From Aquidulcibacter sp. (GTDB lineage Bacteria; Pseudomonadota; Alphaproteobacteria; Caulobacterales; Aquidulcibacteraceae), in the NCBI GenBank assembly GCA_027532555.1, contig JAPZTJ010000023.1, positions 1-64,000 on the forward strand: a stretch of DNA of 64,000 nt, read 5' to 3'. Below the pieces are notes generated by a model, which worked only from the letters and a program-made list of their open reading frames with translations, had not been told where the DNA came from and made no database searches. Shown here in pieces: positions 8,228 to 17,318 of this stretch (position 1 is the first letter of the stretch; the number at the start of each line of letters is the position of its first letter). The translations under genes were made by a program, and so were the position numbers.

Positions 8228-8510
8228 GCGGACCCCCCTATGATCTAAACCCAGGCCGGCGTTAGTCGGACATGCTAGGCAAAAATCGGAAGCCCGATCC
8301 TTACCCGGATGTAAGTCAGGTCCGCCCTTGGAAGCTTACGCCGGAAGCGGGGGTGGAAGCCGCTGCCGTGTGGCCTGGGCCCGAGGGGGCGTTAGTGGAC
8401 TGGATGCTGTTTCCAGGTCCGCCGGAAGGAGCGCGTATAAGGCTATTTTTCCGGGACGCAATTGTTTTTTTCACTTCAAAAAACATGACATAAAAAACCG
8501 TCGAAAAGTT
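8228..8510 (-). promoter_or_regulatory. Long GC-rich leader of ornithine decarboxylase, possible speF-type RNA element
   Basis: About 280 bases of non-coding DNA on the minus strand before the decarboxylase, GC-rich to about 8450 and then sharply AT-rich (8460-8540), as expected for a leader plus promoter. Inside is a small terminator-like hairpin, ATCGG-GCTT-CCGAT (8298-8285), followed on the minus strand by TTTTTG. The segments CTTCCGGCGGACCTGG and CTTCCAAGGGCGGACCTG repeat within the leader. Structured leaders (the speF motif) are known upstream of alphaproteobacterial ornithine decarboxylase genes. I infer polyamine-linked attenuation here but could not match the published consensus from memory. 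Confidence 0.4.
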
Positions 8511-8645
8511 TATATTATTCAGTATATTATCAAGGATTTTCTGCTGCTATTTTTTCAGCGGTTGTCGACACCAAATCGCGAGTCATCCCACGACTTGAAA
8601 TTGGACCACAGGTCCATCTCGCCGGAAGACAGCCAACTGCAGGTC
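8511..8645. other. AT-rich intergenic stretch
   Basis: Remainder of the 418-base gap between the decarboxylase leader and the response-regulator stop. The AT-rich part at 8480-8540 includes TTGATA and TATAAA-like elements on the minus strand and may hold the decarboxylase promoter. I see no convincing gene. Confidence 0.35.
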
Positions 8646-9149
8646 TCAGGCCTTTGCTTGCAGGTCTTTGCGCCGCTCTTCGCCACTAAAATTGGGGTCC
8701 GGCCTGCGGCGGCGATCTGGACCAAAATATTGCTTGCTCTTCACAAAGTTGCGCGGCCTATTCACGATCAGCGACAAGCGCTCCATCAAGCCTTTTGCGG
8801 TGACAGGCTTCACCAAGAATTCATTTACACCCGCATCACGCGCGGCATTTACTCGAGACCGCTCTGAATGGCCGGTAATCATGATGATTGGAAGGAAGTG
8901 GTTCGGGCTATTTTCGTTCGTGCGGACCATTCTGATAAACTCAACACCATCCATCAATGGCATAGAAAGGTCGACCAATAGCAAGTCTATCAAACTCGAC
9001 TTCATGTACTCAAACGCTTCCAAAGGGTCTGAGGCTTCCTTGATATCACTCACGCCCGCAGCGCGCAGCAATTCTTTCAAAATCCCCCGCATGTGCTGAT
9101 TATCATCGACAATCAGTATCGTTATGGGAATCGAAGTTGATGCAGCCAA
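8646..9149 (-). CDS. CheY-like single-domain response regulator
   Basis: A 167-residue receiver-domain protein. It has the acidic pair in ILIVDDNQHMRG, the phosphoacceptor Asp in LLLVDLSMPLMDG, the conserved Thr in IIMITGHSERS, and the Lys in NEFLVKPVTAKGL. There is no output domain; instead a basic 35-residue tail with PDRRRRPDPNFSGEERR follows, a tail type seen in alphaproteobacterial CheY-like proteins. The only usable start is TTG at 9149, with GGAG ten bases upstream. No kinase or chemotaxis operon adjoins it; the nearest partners in the window are the kinases at 49.9 and 53.5 kb and the chemoreceptor at 31 kb. Confidence 0.9.
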   Translation of the reverse strand: MAASTSIPITILIVDDNQHMRGILKELLRAAGVSDIKEASDPLEAFEYMKSSLIDLLLVDLSMPLMDGVEFIRMVRTNENSPNHFLPIIMITGHSERSRVNAARDAGVNEFLVKPVTAKGLMERLSLIVNRPRNFVKSKQYFGPDRRRRPDPNFSGEERRKDLQAKA

Positions 9150-9273
9150 AGCAAAGGTTCTCCAAGATCGAAAATTGATACCCGAAGAAATATTTAGCGC
9201 AAGTGTACAGGTTCAGAAACCGAAAAGTAATTCAGGTTTCAAGAGTCTCAAGTGGTCAAAAATGATGAACTGT

Positions 9274-10224
9274 TCACAAGCCCAAGGCGCGAGCAGTTGC
9301 GACAGTCAAACTACCTTGCCCCGGAAGGCCATTAGCACGCTGGAAAGCAGCTAGTGCTTGTTTGGTCTTTGGACCGATAAGGCCGTCGATTGGACCGCTA
9401 TAGTATTTTCTCGCCGCCAAAGCGCTTTGGACAGCCTGAATGGAGTGCCGCCCTTCTGGTGTATCAACACACACAACCGGCACCCACTCATAGCGCTCTG
9501 GCGTTACTTCAACTTGGCGCTGCAAGATGCCCGTGCGGGCCTCCACTTTGGTGCGGATCTCGCGAGCTGGCTGAACCAAGGTCTGGATTTTCACATCCTT
9601 ACTTTCGGCTTTTACATAGACCTCGCGGACGGTGGGAGCCGTAACTAGGAAACGCCGCTCGATGGTTTCCTCAACCGCAGGAACGTGCTCACGTGTGACC
9701 TGCGCTGGCGTGATTTGGACTTCACGCTGCATCACAGCGGTCTTGGCTGGTTCTTCAACCAAGCAAAAAACTTCGCCCGTGGCCGCATCAATGCGGCGCA
9801 CTTCTGAGCCCTTGCTACCGGGACGCCAAACAAGTCGTGGCTCGCGGATCACCACTGTTACGGGACTTGTTCCAATCACGGCCGGGGAAGCACGCAAGCG
9901 CTCATGGGCAGGACGAACAACGATCTTCTGCTGTTCAGTCCGGAAGGTTGGTGGGGTTACGACATAATCTTTGTATGCATCGCTGATCGGGATGCTTTTA
10001 ATCTCACTTTTAAAAACAGGATCGCTAACCTGCACACTTTCGTGCGCATCGCGGATGACTATTGGTACGGCTTCCGTGCGATAACCAGCTTGAACGAGCA
10101 CGCGCGCAAAGCATTGACCGGGCTTGGCTTGAGGCGGCATTTGCAAATCCAGCGGCTGTTGTGCCGTTGCCAGCGTGGGGACCAGCAAGCATGCCGACAA
10201 GGACCAAAGGGCGATGCGTTTCAT
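9274..10224 (-). CDS. Secreted protein with C-terminal peptidoglycan-binding domain
   Basis: About 316 residues. An N-terminal signal peptide (KRIALWSLSACLLVPTLATAQ) sends it to the periplasm. The last 70 residues form a PG_binding_1 domain (IQAVQSALAARKYYSGPIDGLIGPKTKQALAAFQRANGL). The region between, about residues 30-235, is Val/Glu/Arg-rich and beta-strand-like, with recurring units such as EVQITPAQV, EVTPERYEWV and IVVRPAHERL; I do not recognise it. The ATG at 10224 is chosen over an upstream in-frame start because the signal peptide follows directly and AAGG precedes it. No catalytic motif is visible, so a structural or anchoring role is the likeliest reading. Confidence 0.8.
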   Translation of the reverse strand: MKRIALWSLSACLLVPTLATAQQPLDLQMPPQAKPGQCFARVLVQAGYRTEAVPIVIRDAHESVQVSDPVFKSEIKSIPISDAYKDYVVTPPTFRTEQQKIVVRPAHERLRASPAVIGTSPVTVVIREPRLVWRPGSKGSEVRRIDAATGEVFCLVEEPAKTAVMQREVQITPAQVTREHVPAVEETIERRFLVTAPTVREVYVKAESKDVKIQTLVQPAREIRTKVEARTGILQRQVEVTPERYEWVPVVCVDTPEGRHSIQAVQSALAARKYYSGPIDGLIGPKTKQALAAFQRANGLPGQGSLTVATARALGL

Positions 10225-10326
10225 AGTTGCGACCTTACAAACGTGACTGGATTTGATTAGACAGATATTCAACAGATGGTTACCCAAAGCAGGAAGTCAT
10301 TTTGAATTTATAAAGTCAATAAAAAT

Positions 10327-10340
10327 CATGTATATACATG
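10327..10340. promoter_or_regulatory. Perfect 14-bp palindrome CATGTATATACATG
   Basis: Uninterrupted palindrome in the AT-rich divergent region between the PG-binding protein gene (start 10224) and the HAD gene (start 10548). Its symmetry and place fit a dimeric regulator site. No regulator gene is adjacent. The rest of the 323-base gap shows no other gene. Confidence 0.35.
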
Positions 10341-10437
10341 GTAATGGCGTAATACTTACCTCAATTTTCGCTTTAATGGCGAATAAAGCGCTTAATCATG
10401 ACGCTTCGCTGGCAGATTGATTGACCTCTTTCACTTC

Positions 10438-10461
10438 TTGACAGACCGCAAATCTAAATAG
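10438..10461 (+). promoter_or_regulatory. Possible promoter of the HAD gene
   Basis: TTGACA at 10438-10443, then a ten-base spacer and TCTAAATA at about 10453-10460. The short spacing resembles the Caulobacter housekeeping pattern (TTGACG, N10-14, GCTANAWC), not the 17-base enterobacterial spacing. It lies about 90 bases before the HAD start. Judged by eye only. Confidence 0.35.
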
Positions 10462-10547
10462 CGCTTCGCCTGCAAACCACCGTCCCCTCCAGCTTGAACC
10501 GTAAGCGCAAAAGCGCCAAAGCTATGCTGTCAAAACAGGTGGGCATT

Positions 10548-11195
10548 ATGGTCGATACGGCAGCAGTGATTTGGGATTTTGGCGGTGTCTTGACCTCGTC
10601 GCCGTTTGAAGCCTTCGCGCGGTATGAGCGGCAACACGGATTGCCCGAGAACTTCATTCGCCAAGTTAACAGCGTAAACCCCGATACCAATGCTTGGGCA
10701 TTGTTTGAGCGGGCAGAGATTGATTCAGCGACTTTTGACGCGTTGTTTACGGCAGAAAGCACGGCACTGGGGCACAAAGTCGCTGGCCGCGATGTCCTGG
10801 CCTTGCTGGCAGGCGACTTGCGCCCGGGGGCGATCGCCGCCCTCAAGTCGTTGAAAGGCACCTATCGCTTGGGGTGCATCACCAATAATGTGCCCGTTGG
10901 CCATGGTGCTGGCATGGCGGGAACCCAAGAAAAGGCTCAAGCGGTTGGCGCGGTCATGGCTGTCTTTGATCACGTCATTGAAAGTTCAAAGATCGGGATC
11001 CGCAAGCCCGATCCCCGCATCTATCAGTTGATGTGTGAAACGCTTCAGGTGGACCCTTCGACTTGTATCTATTTGGACGACTTGGGGATCAATCTAAAGC
11101 CCGCTAAAGCCATGGGGATGCGCACGATCAAGGTGACCTCTGAGGCGCAATTACTAGAAGAGCTTGGTGCGCTTTTAGGGCGCACATGGGATTAG
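10548..11195 (+). CDS. HAD-family hydrolase (subfamily IA)
   Basis: A 215-residue haloacid-dehalogenase-type phosphatase or dehalogenase of the soluble epoxide hydrolase/ACAD10-like branch. Motif I is AVIWDFGGVLTSSPF with the nucleophile Asp, motif II is GCITNNV, motif III is the Lys in SSKIGIRKPDPRIY, and motif IV is CIYLDDLGIN. The ATG at 10548 with GGTGGG upstream gives the usual N-terminus just before motif I; a longer in-frame start at 10494 adds only a basic extension. The substrate cannot be predicted. It is convergent with the radical SAM gene, with a shared terminator between them. Confidence 0.88.
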   Translation: MVDTAAVIWDFGGVLTSSPFEAFARYERQHGLPENFIRQVNSVNPDTNAWALFERAEIDSATFDALFTAESTALGHKVAGRDVLALLAGDLRPGAIAALKSLKGTYRLGCITNNVPVGHGAGMAGTQEKAQAVGAVMAVFDHVIESSKIGIRKPDPRIYQLMCETLQVDPSTCIYLDDLGINLKPAKAMGMRTIKVTSEAQLLEELGALLGRTWD

Positions 11196-11234
11196 CGCGC
11201 AACTTTGATCCATTAGGATCAAAACGCGCTTTAT
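11194..11234. terminator. Bidirectional terminator between HAD and radical SAM genes
   Basis: Nested stem: AGCGCG with CGCGCT outside, and TTTGATCC-ATTA-GGATCAAA inside (11204-11211 with 11216-11223). It overlaps the stop codons of the two convergent genes and ends in TTT on the plus strand. Confidence 0.75.
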
Positions 11235-12172
11235 GCTGAACAGGAGCCACCACCCAGCACGCAGAATTTGGCGCAATGGGGATGGTTCAAACGCACCGGT
11301 CCAAGGCTTCCCGCTAAAGTCTCGCCCATTTCAAATTCAGGTTCATACGGCAGGAGAGTGCAGGGCAAAACAACCGGCGCATCGGCACCTTTGCGTTTAA
11401 CGATCATACGAGAACTCGCGCACATCAGACCCTTCGGATCGACTCCCAATATCCCCCAACAAGCTGGCGTAATTTCTGGCACATCGACGCGCGCATCCAT
11501 TTCCGGGAACAGAACAAGCGATAAGGGTTTTTCGACGTCGATCGGCCAATTTCGCTCAGCAACCAAAGCCCGAAAGCCTGCCTCACTGGCTTCTTGGCTT
11601 TCGCCCCATAAGGTGCGCCCAGCAATGGCCAGCTTTGCCCCTTGGGCTGCCAGCCAATCCAGACCCAGACACGTCTCATCAAAACCACCCTCGCCGCGCT
11701 CTTGATCATGGAAGCTGGCGCTCCAATGATCGAGGCTGACGCGAAACATCAATTGGTCGCCAAAACTGGCAATCAAGCCTTTGATTCCTTCCTGCACGCG
11801 TGGGCGCATCATCGGCCGCATGGCATTTGTCAAAACAAGCACTGGATGCCCGCGCTGTAACGCGTTGGTCAAAATTTCGAGGATGTCGGGGTTGAGGAAA
11901 GGCTCTCCGCCCGTAAAGCCAATTTCGATGGACCCGGGCTGCAACTCTGCTAACTCGTCCAAAAAGGGCACAACGTCTTGAGGCGTGAGATAAACTAAGC
12001 GGTCGTTGGTGGGCGAGCTTTCGATATAGCAATTGATACACGTGATGTTGCACAAGGTCCCGGTATTGAACCAAAGCGTCTGAAAGCCATCAAAAGCCAC
12101 AAAGGCCCGCTCTTCCCCCTTCGCGGTGCGTAAAGGGTCTTGGAATTTCAAAGGAGATAGCGTGGCTTGCAT
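11231..12172 (-). CDS. Radical SAM protein
   Basis: A 313-residue radical S-adenosylmethionine protein. The 4Fe-4S motif CxxxCxxC is in LCNITCINCYIE, and the SAM-binding GGEP motif is in IGFTGGEPFLNPDIL. The C-terminus has extra cysteines in ITPACWGILGVDPKGLMCASSR, LPCTLLPYEP and the end HCAKFCVLGGGSCSA, which may hold an auxiliary cluster, as in SPASM-like or Fe-S oxidoreductase relatives. The reaction and substrate are not apparent and no peptide-precursor gene lies nearby. The ATG at 12172 is preferred to a TTG at 12202. Divergence of its neighbours suggests a single-gene unit. Confidence 0.87.
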   Translation of the reverse strand: MQATLSPLKFQDPLRTAKGEERAFVAFDGFQTLWFNTGTLCNITCINCYIESSPTNDRLVYLTPQDVVPFLDELAELQPGSIEIGFTGGEPFLNPDILEILTNALQRGHPVLVLTNAMRPMMRPRVQEGIKGLIASFGDQLMFRVSLDHWSASFHDQERGEGGFDETCLGLDWLAAQGAKLAIAGRTLWGESQEASEAGFRALVAERNWPIDVEKPLSLVLFPEMDARVDVPEITPACWGILGVDPKGLMCASSRMIVKRKGADAPVVLPCTLLPYEPEFEMGETLAGSLGPVRLNHPHCAKFCVLGGGSCSA

Positions 12173-12252
12173 GAATGTATCCGTCGGCTCAAGAGCTCCC
12201 AACCTATGGCATAAGTTGGGTCATTCAAGCCATCACCTGCCGAACAATTGCC

Positions 12253-13995
12253 TCAGCGAGGTGCTGTCGCTGGAACCGCCAAGGCACCCGGACGACGGGG
12301 ATCAGCGGCACCAAGAAAGAGGCCATTTTCAATCATGATGGATTGAGCACTGCCCATAGTCTCATCCGATGTCACTTTATGGCCCATGCGCTCCAGTAAG
12401 GCGACCGTGTCTGGATTAAAGTTTGGCTCCACCCGCAATGTGTCGGTCCAACCCTGATAAATGCGTGGCTGGTGTGTCGCCTCGTCAATATTCAAGTTGA
12501 AATCGATCACGTTGACGATGAGTTGGGTAACAGTGGTGATGATGGTGCTGCCACCTGGCGTCCCTACCACCAGCCAAGGCTTGCCATCCTTATAGGCAAT
12601 CGTCGGCATCATAGTCGACAACATGCGTTTGCCCGGTGCCATGGCGTTCAGGGGCGGCTCTGTGCCATTCTTTTGTGCCTCAAACGCCCCTTCATGGTCG
12701 AAGTTATTCATCTGATTGTTCAAAAGAATGCCAGTGCCCTCAATCATGACTCCAGAGCCAAAGTCGGCCCCTAAGGTATAGGTGGTGCTGACGACATTTC
12801 CTTGCGCATCCGCCACCGAGTAGTGCGTGGTTGATGGGCTTTCAAACCGCATTGGATCACCAACGTTCAGCTTTTTGGCTTGAGAGGCTTGGTTGGGGTC
12901 GATGCTCTTGGCCCGCTCTTGGCCATAAGCTTTAGAGATGAACCCTTTTACCGGGGCTTTGACGAAATCGGTGTCACCCAGAACCTCTGTGCGATCAATA
13001 TACGCCAGCTTCATCGCCTCTGACATCAAATGCAGCGAACGGGCAGACCCGGCACCTGTAGCCTTAAGGTCAAAATTCTCAAGCATATTGAGGATGTTGA
13101 GCATGGTGGCCCCGCCAGCACTGGCTGGTGGTGCGGTCACAATGTCGATCCCGCGATAGCTGCCGCGCAGGGGCTCACGTTCAACGGGGCGATAGGCCGC
13201 AAGGTCAGCTTCGGTAATCAGGCCATTGTGACGGGCCATATCGGCAGCAAATTTCTGCGCGACTGGCCCCTTATAGAAGCCGTCTGCCCCGCGCTGCGAG
13301 ATTTGAGTTAGCGTCCAAGCCAGATCGGGCTGCTTCAGGACTTCACCAGCGCGATAAAGACTGCCGTCTGGCTTATAAAAGGTGCGCTTGCTTGCTTCGC
13401 TGGTTGACAGACGTTCTTGCGCCCATTCGAACACGAAAGCTTCGTCTGGCGTGATGACGATCCCATCGCGCGCCAGAGCTATGGCTGGGGCCACAACAGC
13501 TGACCAGGACAGCTTGCCATGCTTTTGATGGGCCAGATAAAGGCCTGCAACCGTGCCGGGGACCGAAGGCGCCAGATAGCCCCGGCCAGCGATTGGGCTT
13601 TCTTTGCCTGCATTATCGATGAACATAGACAAGGTCGCAGCTTTTGGTGCGACGGAGCGGAAGTCGATGAAGTGTTGCTTGCCGGTGGCTTGATCGTGGA
13701 TCAGCATAAAGCCGTCGCCGCCAATGTTGCCTGCACGTGGCAAGGTCACGGCCAAAGCAAAACCAATCGCAACCGCTGCATCAACCGCATTGCCGCCTTG
13801 AGCGATGATTTCGGCCCCGACTTTGGACGCGGTGGCGTTTTGGGTCACAACCATGCCGGACTGGCCGACAACGGGTGAGTGGATGCTGGGGTATTCAAGA
13901 AGCTGTTTGCGCTGGGCTTGAACCGGAGAAAATACCAGCGAGGCCGAAACAGCAACCCCCACAATCAAACGCATCAGGTGAGATGTTTGCTTCAT
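12253..13995 (-). CDS. ggt: Gamma-glutamyltransferase
   Basis: A 580-residue periplasmic gamma-glutamyltranspeptidase that cleaves or transfers the glutamyl group of glutathione and related peptides. The N-terminus carries a signal peptide ending near FSPVQAQ. The precursor is expected to self-cleave before the nucleophile Thr in SPSTTHYSVADAQGNVVSTTYTLG (about residue 388), giving large and small subunits. NAVDAAVAIGFALAVTLPRAGNIGGDGF and the small-subunit NNQMNNFD and VGTPGGSTIITTV segments match the family. It stands alone, between the radical SAM gene and a TonB receptor gene that read in the same direction. Confidence 0.95.
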   Translation of the reverse strand: MKQTSHLMRLIVGVAVSASLVFSPVQAQRKQLLEYPSIHSPVVGQSGMVVTQNATASKVGAEIIAQGGNAVDAAVAIGFALAVTLPRAGNIGGDGFMLIHDQATGKQHFIDFRSVAPKAATLSMFIDNAGKESPIAGRGYLAPSVPGTVAGLYLAHQKHGKLSWSAVVAPAIALARDGIVITPDEAFVFEWAQERLSTSEASKRTFYKPDGSLYRAGEVLKQPDLAWTLTQISQRGADGFYKGPVAQKFAADMARHNGLITEADLAAYRPVEREPLRGSYRGIDIVTAPPASAGGATMLNILNMLENFDLKATGAGSARSLHLMSEAMKLAYIDRTEVLGDTDFVKAPVKGFISKAYGQERAKSIDPNQASQAKKLNVGDPMRFESPSTTHYSVADAQGNVVSTTYTLGADFGSGVMIEGTGILLNNQMNNFDHEGAFEAQKNGTEPPLNAMAPGKRMLSTMMPTIAYKDGKPWLVVGTPGGSTIITTVTQLIVNVIDFNLNIDEATHQPRIYQGWTDTLRVEPNFNPDTVALLERMGHKVTSDETMGSAQSIMIENGLFLGAADPRRPGALAVPATAPR

Positions 13996-14098
13996 CGCCG
14001 CTTCTTTCCCGCTTAAATTTCAACCCTAACAACTAAGACATCAAAGCCCCTTTCAAGCAATGCGCAAGAAAGAGGCCTGTGACGTGCTGAGACAGTTC

Positions 14099-17071
14099 TT
14101 AGAATTCCTTGGACAGCTCCACATAGAACATCCGACCAATTGGGTCATGCAAGGAACCCAAGAAGCCATAGTTGGACGAGCTACGCGGTGGCTTTTGGTC
14201 AAACGCATTGCGCGCACCAAAGCGGGCCCGATAGCCATCTTTGCGGTATTGGACATAGGTGTTGACGGTGGTCATGGAGTCCAACTGATAGTTTTGCCCA
14301 TCGACCAACAAGGTGCCCGTATCAAAGACTGGACCGACATAACTGACCAAGGCACCCACACTCATGGGGCCTTTGCGCCAAGTCAGGTTCGCCGTGGCGC
14401 GCCATTCTGGATTGCCATTGACCTGAATTTGACTGCCGGCTTGGGTGATCGTCACACCTGTGCCAAACTTGCCCGCCGCATTTGCGTCGATCAGTTCTTG
14501 TTGCACAGGAGAAGCGGACTGCTGGAACTCAGTCAATTTCGAAGCCGCTAAGTCAATGCTGAAATTGCCATACTCTTTGGTCCTGAGATCATAGCTCAAG
14601 CCAAAATCAATCCCTTCCAACGTGCGGGGACCGAGGTTGAAGTAATCGTCCTGTACAAAGGAAAGATCGCCGACCACTTGGGTACCGACTGGGGCAAAAC
14701 GGACGACGTTTGGATTGGACTTGCCGCTCTGGCGTAACAATAGATCATAAAGGATCTGGTTCTGTGCGCCCTGGATCCCGATCACGCCATCCGACTTCAA
14801 CGACCAAGAATCGACGGTAACGGTCAGGCCCTTGATTGGCTGGAACACCAGACCATAGGAGAAGTTCTCAGCATCTTCCGGCTTCAGCTTTTGATTGCCC
14901 GCCCGGACTTCCAATGTGCTGACACCCGTACAGGCCGTGTTGTTTAAGCGGCAAGCTGCAAAGTCGGTCCGCGTGTTCGCAACTTGCGTGCCAGCGCTAT
15001 AGAATTGTGCAAGGTTTGGTGCACGATAACTTTGCGACCATGAGCTGCGCAGCTTGATCGCATCGACAATCACCCAGCTGCCAGCGATCTTTGGCTTCAC
15101 CACCTCGCCGAAATCCGAGTAGCTTTCGCCGCGTGCCGCCAATTGCAAGTCGATCGACTTGATGAGCGGAACATTCATCTCTTCCGATACAACCGGCACG
15201 GAAAGTTCAGCAAACATGGCGGCGACAGAGCGATCAGCCTTCACATCTGGTGATGGGCTGGCACCCATGATGTCGGTGCCATAGGTGATGCCACTAACAA
15301 CGTCGGTATAGGTGACCGTCCCATCGAGGCGGGAGTCACGATTGTCTTGGTAGGTCTCGTTGCGAACTTCAACACCACCCGCAAAGCCGACGGAACCTGC
15401 GGGCAACTTAAACAATTCTGCCTTGGAGACCTTGAAGTCGATCGTGGCCAAAGAAGTGGTACCAATACGATTGGCATTGACCAAGAAGGACTTGATGGTT
15501 GCAGCGTCGCTCGGTGTCGCATCGCCAAAGGAATAGGCTGGCTGGGTTCCACCGTTGAAGGGGTTGTAAGCATCAGGTGTGGACTTAGCCAAAGCCTGTT
15601 GGAACAAGGTGTTGCTGATGACATTGCGGGTTTCGTCATCGGTACGGGCCCACGAATAGGTCACGGCCGATTCCCATTTGAAATCGCCCCAATCCCCGCG
15701 CAAGCCTGCTAGACCGCGCACCATGTCGTCGGTCACCACAAAGGTACGAGGACCGGCATCAACTGGGCGATAGGTGGTGATCCGCAAGGCCAAGCCAGTG
15801 GTGGGTACACCGGTCAAATTGGCGAGGCGGTTTGGATTGGCCACGCCATTGATCGTGGCAGCACCAAACGGGTTGTAGAAATTGGTAGCGGGGATCGAGA
15901 TTACGGCACTTGAAATCGGGGCCGATTGCTCGCGCTTGCCTTCCAATTCAGCATGATAATAGCCAAGCTCGGAGAAGAACTCCATCGAGCCGATATCTTG
16001 GGTGAAGGTACCAAATAGGGTGGCGCGGTCTAGCCCACCGCGAATGCTGCGGTCTGGGTTTTCATCATAGCGCAAAACGCGGGAGTTTGCGCCGGTGATC
16101 GTGCCACTGCGCAAGCACAGATTGCCATTGATAACGGTGCTGGAACAGCCGGCTGCGAAATTATTGGTTGGCTCTACATGGAACACGCCTGACGCTGTAA
16201 GCGCCGTGGTGCCTTGGCGCACAATGGTGGTCGCCGGAATGACGGTGAACGAGCCCCAAGGCGACGAAGTAGAGCGGTTGTCGAAGGAGGTATCGCCTGC
16301 CCAAGGCGTACCAAATAGAGCGGCGCGATGATCTTCACTGGCGGAAAACGCCCGCTCGCTGGCCATCAAAGGGGTACGATGGGTGAAGCTGCCAAATACC
16401 ATCAAGCGGCCGCCACCTGGGGTCTCAAAGCCCGACTTGATTGACGCCGTCGATTCTTCGGTGCCATCAGCAAACGCATGACGGAGATCAGCGCGCACGC
16501 CAGTGTACCGCTTGTCCAGCACCACATTGACGACGCCAGCAACCGCGTCTGCGCCGTAGATGGCGGCTGCACCATCGCGCAACACTTCAATGCGGCTGAT
16601 CGCCCCAACAGGCAAAGAGTTTGTATTGGCAGTTTGCACCGGCACAAAGTTTTCAGTCTGCGTGCCTGGCGTCAGGATCATGCGGCGACCATTGAGCAAG
16701 ACCAAGGTGTTGCCAGTGCCTACGCTGCGCAAGTTGATCGACGAGTTATCGCCGCGCGCGTCATTAAGATTGCCAGTCGTGCGCGACTCTTGGAATTGAA
16801 CGTCACCCGCTTGCGGGATCGAGCGGAACAGATCGTCGCCCGAAACACTGCCGACAGCGGCAATCCGCTCAGCCGTCAACACCGACACAGGCAAGTCACC
16901 TGCAGCCTTTGCGCCTTCAATCCGCGTCCCGACAACTACAACGACTTCGGCTTCTTTAGCGGCCTCAGGCGCGGTTGGCGCAGGTGCTGTTTGAGCGAAA
17001 GCTGGTGCGAACGAGGTAACGGAAAGTGTCGCAAGAATGGTGCAACACAGCATATTACACTTCAGTGACAT
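14099..17071 (-). CDS. TonB-dependent outer-membrane receptor
   Basis: A 990-residue TonB-dependent receptor for energised uptake across the outer membrane. It has a signal peptide (to about SFAPAFAQT), a short N-terminal stretch rich in Ala/Glu/Val including VVVVVGTRIEG (TonB box region), then the plug domain with NTLVLLNGRRMI and ISRIEVLRDGAAAIYGADAVAGVVNVVLD, and a long beta barrel ending in the terminal aromatic FYVELSKEF. The sequence resembles the large Caulobacter/sphingomonad receptors, often for glycans or other nutrients; the ligand is not shown. The ATG at 17071 has a GGGGGG tract upstream. No inner-membrane transporter adjoins it. Confidence 0.93.
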   Translation of the reverse strand: MSLKCNMLCCTILATLSVTSFAPAFAQTAPAPTAPEAAKEAEVVVVVGTRIEGAKAAGDLPVSVLTAERIAAVGSVSGDDLFRSIPQAGDVQFQESRTTGNLNDARGDNSSINLRSVGTGNTLVLLNGRRMILTPGTQTENFVPVQTANTNSLPVGAISRIEVLRDGAAAIYGADAVAGVVNVVLDKRYTGVRADLRHAFADGTEESTASIKSGFETPGGGRLMVFGSFTHRTPLMASERAFSASEDHRAALFGTPWAGDTSFDNRSTSSPWGSFTVIPATTIVRQGTTALTASGVFHVEPTNNFAAGCSSTVINGNLCLRSGTITGANSRVLRYDENPDRSIRGGLDRATLFGTFTQDIGSMEFFSELGYYHAELEGKREQSAPISSAVISIPATNFYNPFGAATINGVANPNRLANLTGVPTTGLALRITTYRPVDAGPRTFVVTDDMVRGLAGLRGDWGDFKWESAVTYSWARTDDETRNVISNTLFQQALAKSTPDAYNPFNGGTQPAYSFGDATPSDAATIKSFLVNANRIGTTSLATIDFKVSKAELFKLPAGSVGFAGGVEVRNETYQDNRDSRLDGTVTYTDVVSGITYGTDIMGASPSPDVKADRSVAAMFAELSVPVVSEEMNVPLIKSIDLQLAARGESYSDFGEVVKPKIAGSWVIVDAIKLRSSWSQSYRAPNLAQFYSAGTQVANTRTDFAACRLNNTACTGVSTLEVRAGNQKLKPEDAENFSYGLVFQPIKGLTVTVDSWSLKSDGVIGIQGAQNQILYDLLLRQSGKSNPNVVRFAPVGTQVVGDLSFVQDDYFNLGPRTLEGIDFGLSYDLRTKEYGNFSIDLAASKLTEFQQSASPVQQELIDANAAGKFGTGVTITQAGSQIQVNGNPEWRATANLTWRKGPMSVGALVSYVGPVFDTGTLLVDGQNYQLDSMTTVNTYVQYRKDGYRARFGARNAFDQKPPRSSSNYGFLGSLHDPIGRMFYVELSKEF

Positions 17072-17318
17072 AGGTTTTGGCCCCCCAAAAAAATTGGTCC
17101 GTATACCAAAACCTGATCTTGAAAGTACCAATCAGTTTTCAGCATGTTCACTGCTAACCGTCGCACTCCTTTGCCAGCTTGCCAACCAAAAGACCTGTAT
17201 TTTTCTTGTTACAAACCAGCAATGACACCGCGGGACATCTGCAAACAGCCACAGACCCGTGCATGCTTTGACAATTCACTTTAGGGTGGGCTCGCTTGAT
17301 CACGGGAGGCGATCCAAC

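Noticed and set aside
8272-8493. Open plus-strand frame of 73 codons antisense to the decarboxylase leader
   Set aside because: No recognisable protein, no good ribosome site, and it lies entirely within the GC-rich structured leader, which explains the open frame.
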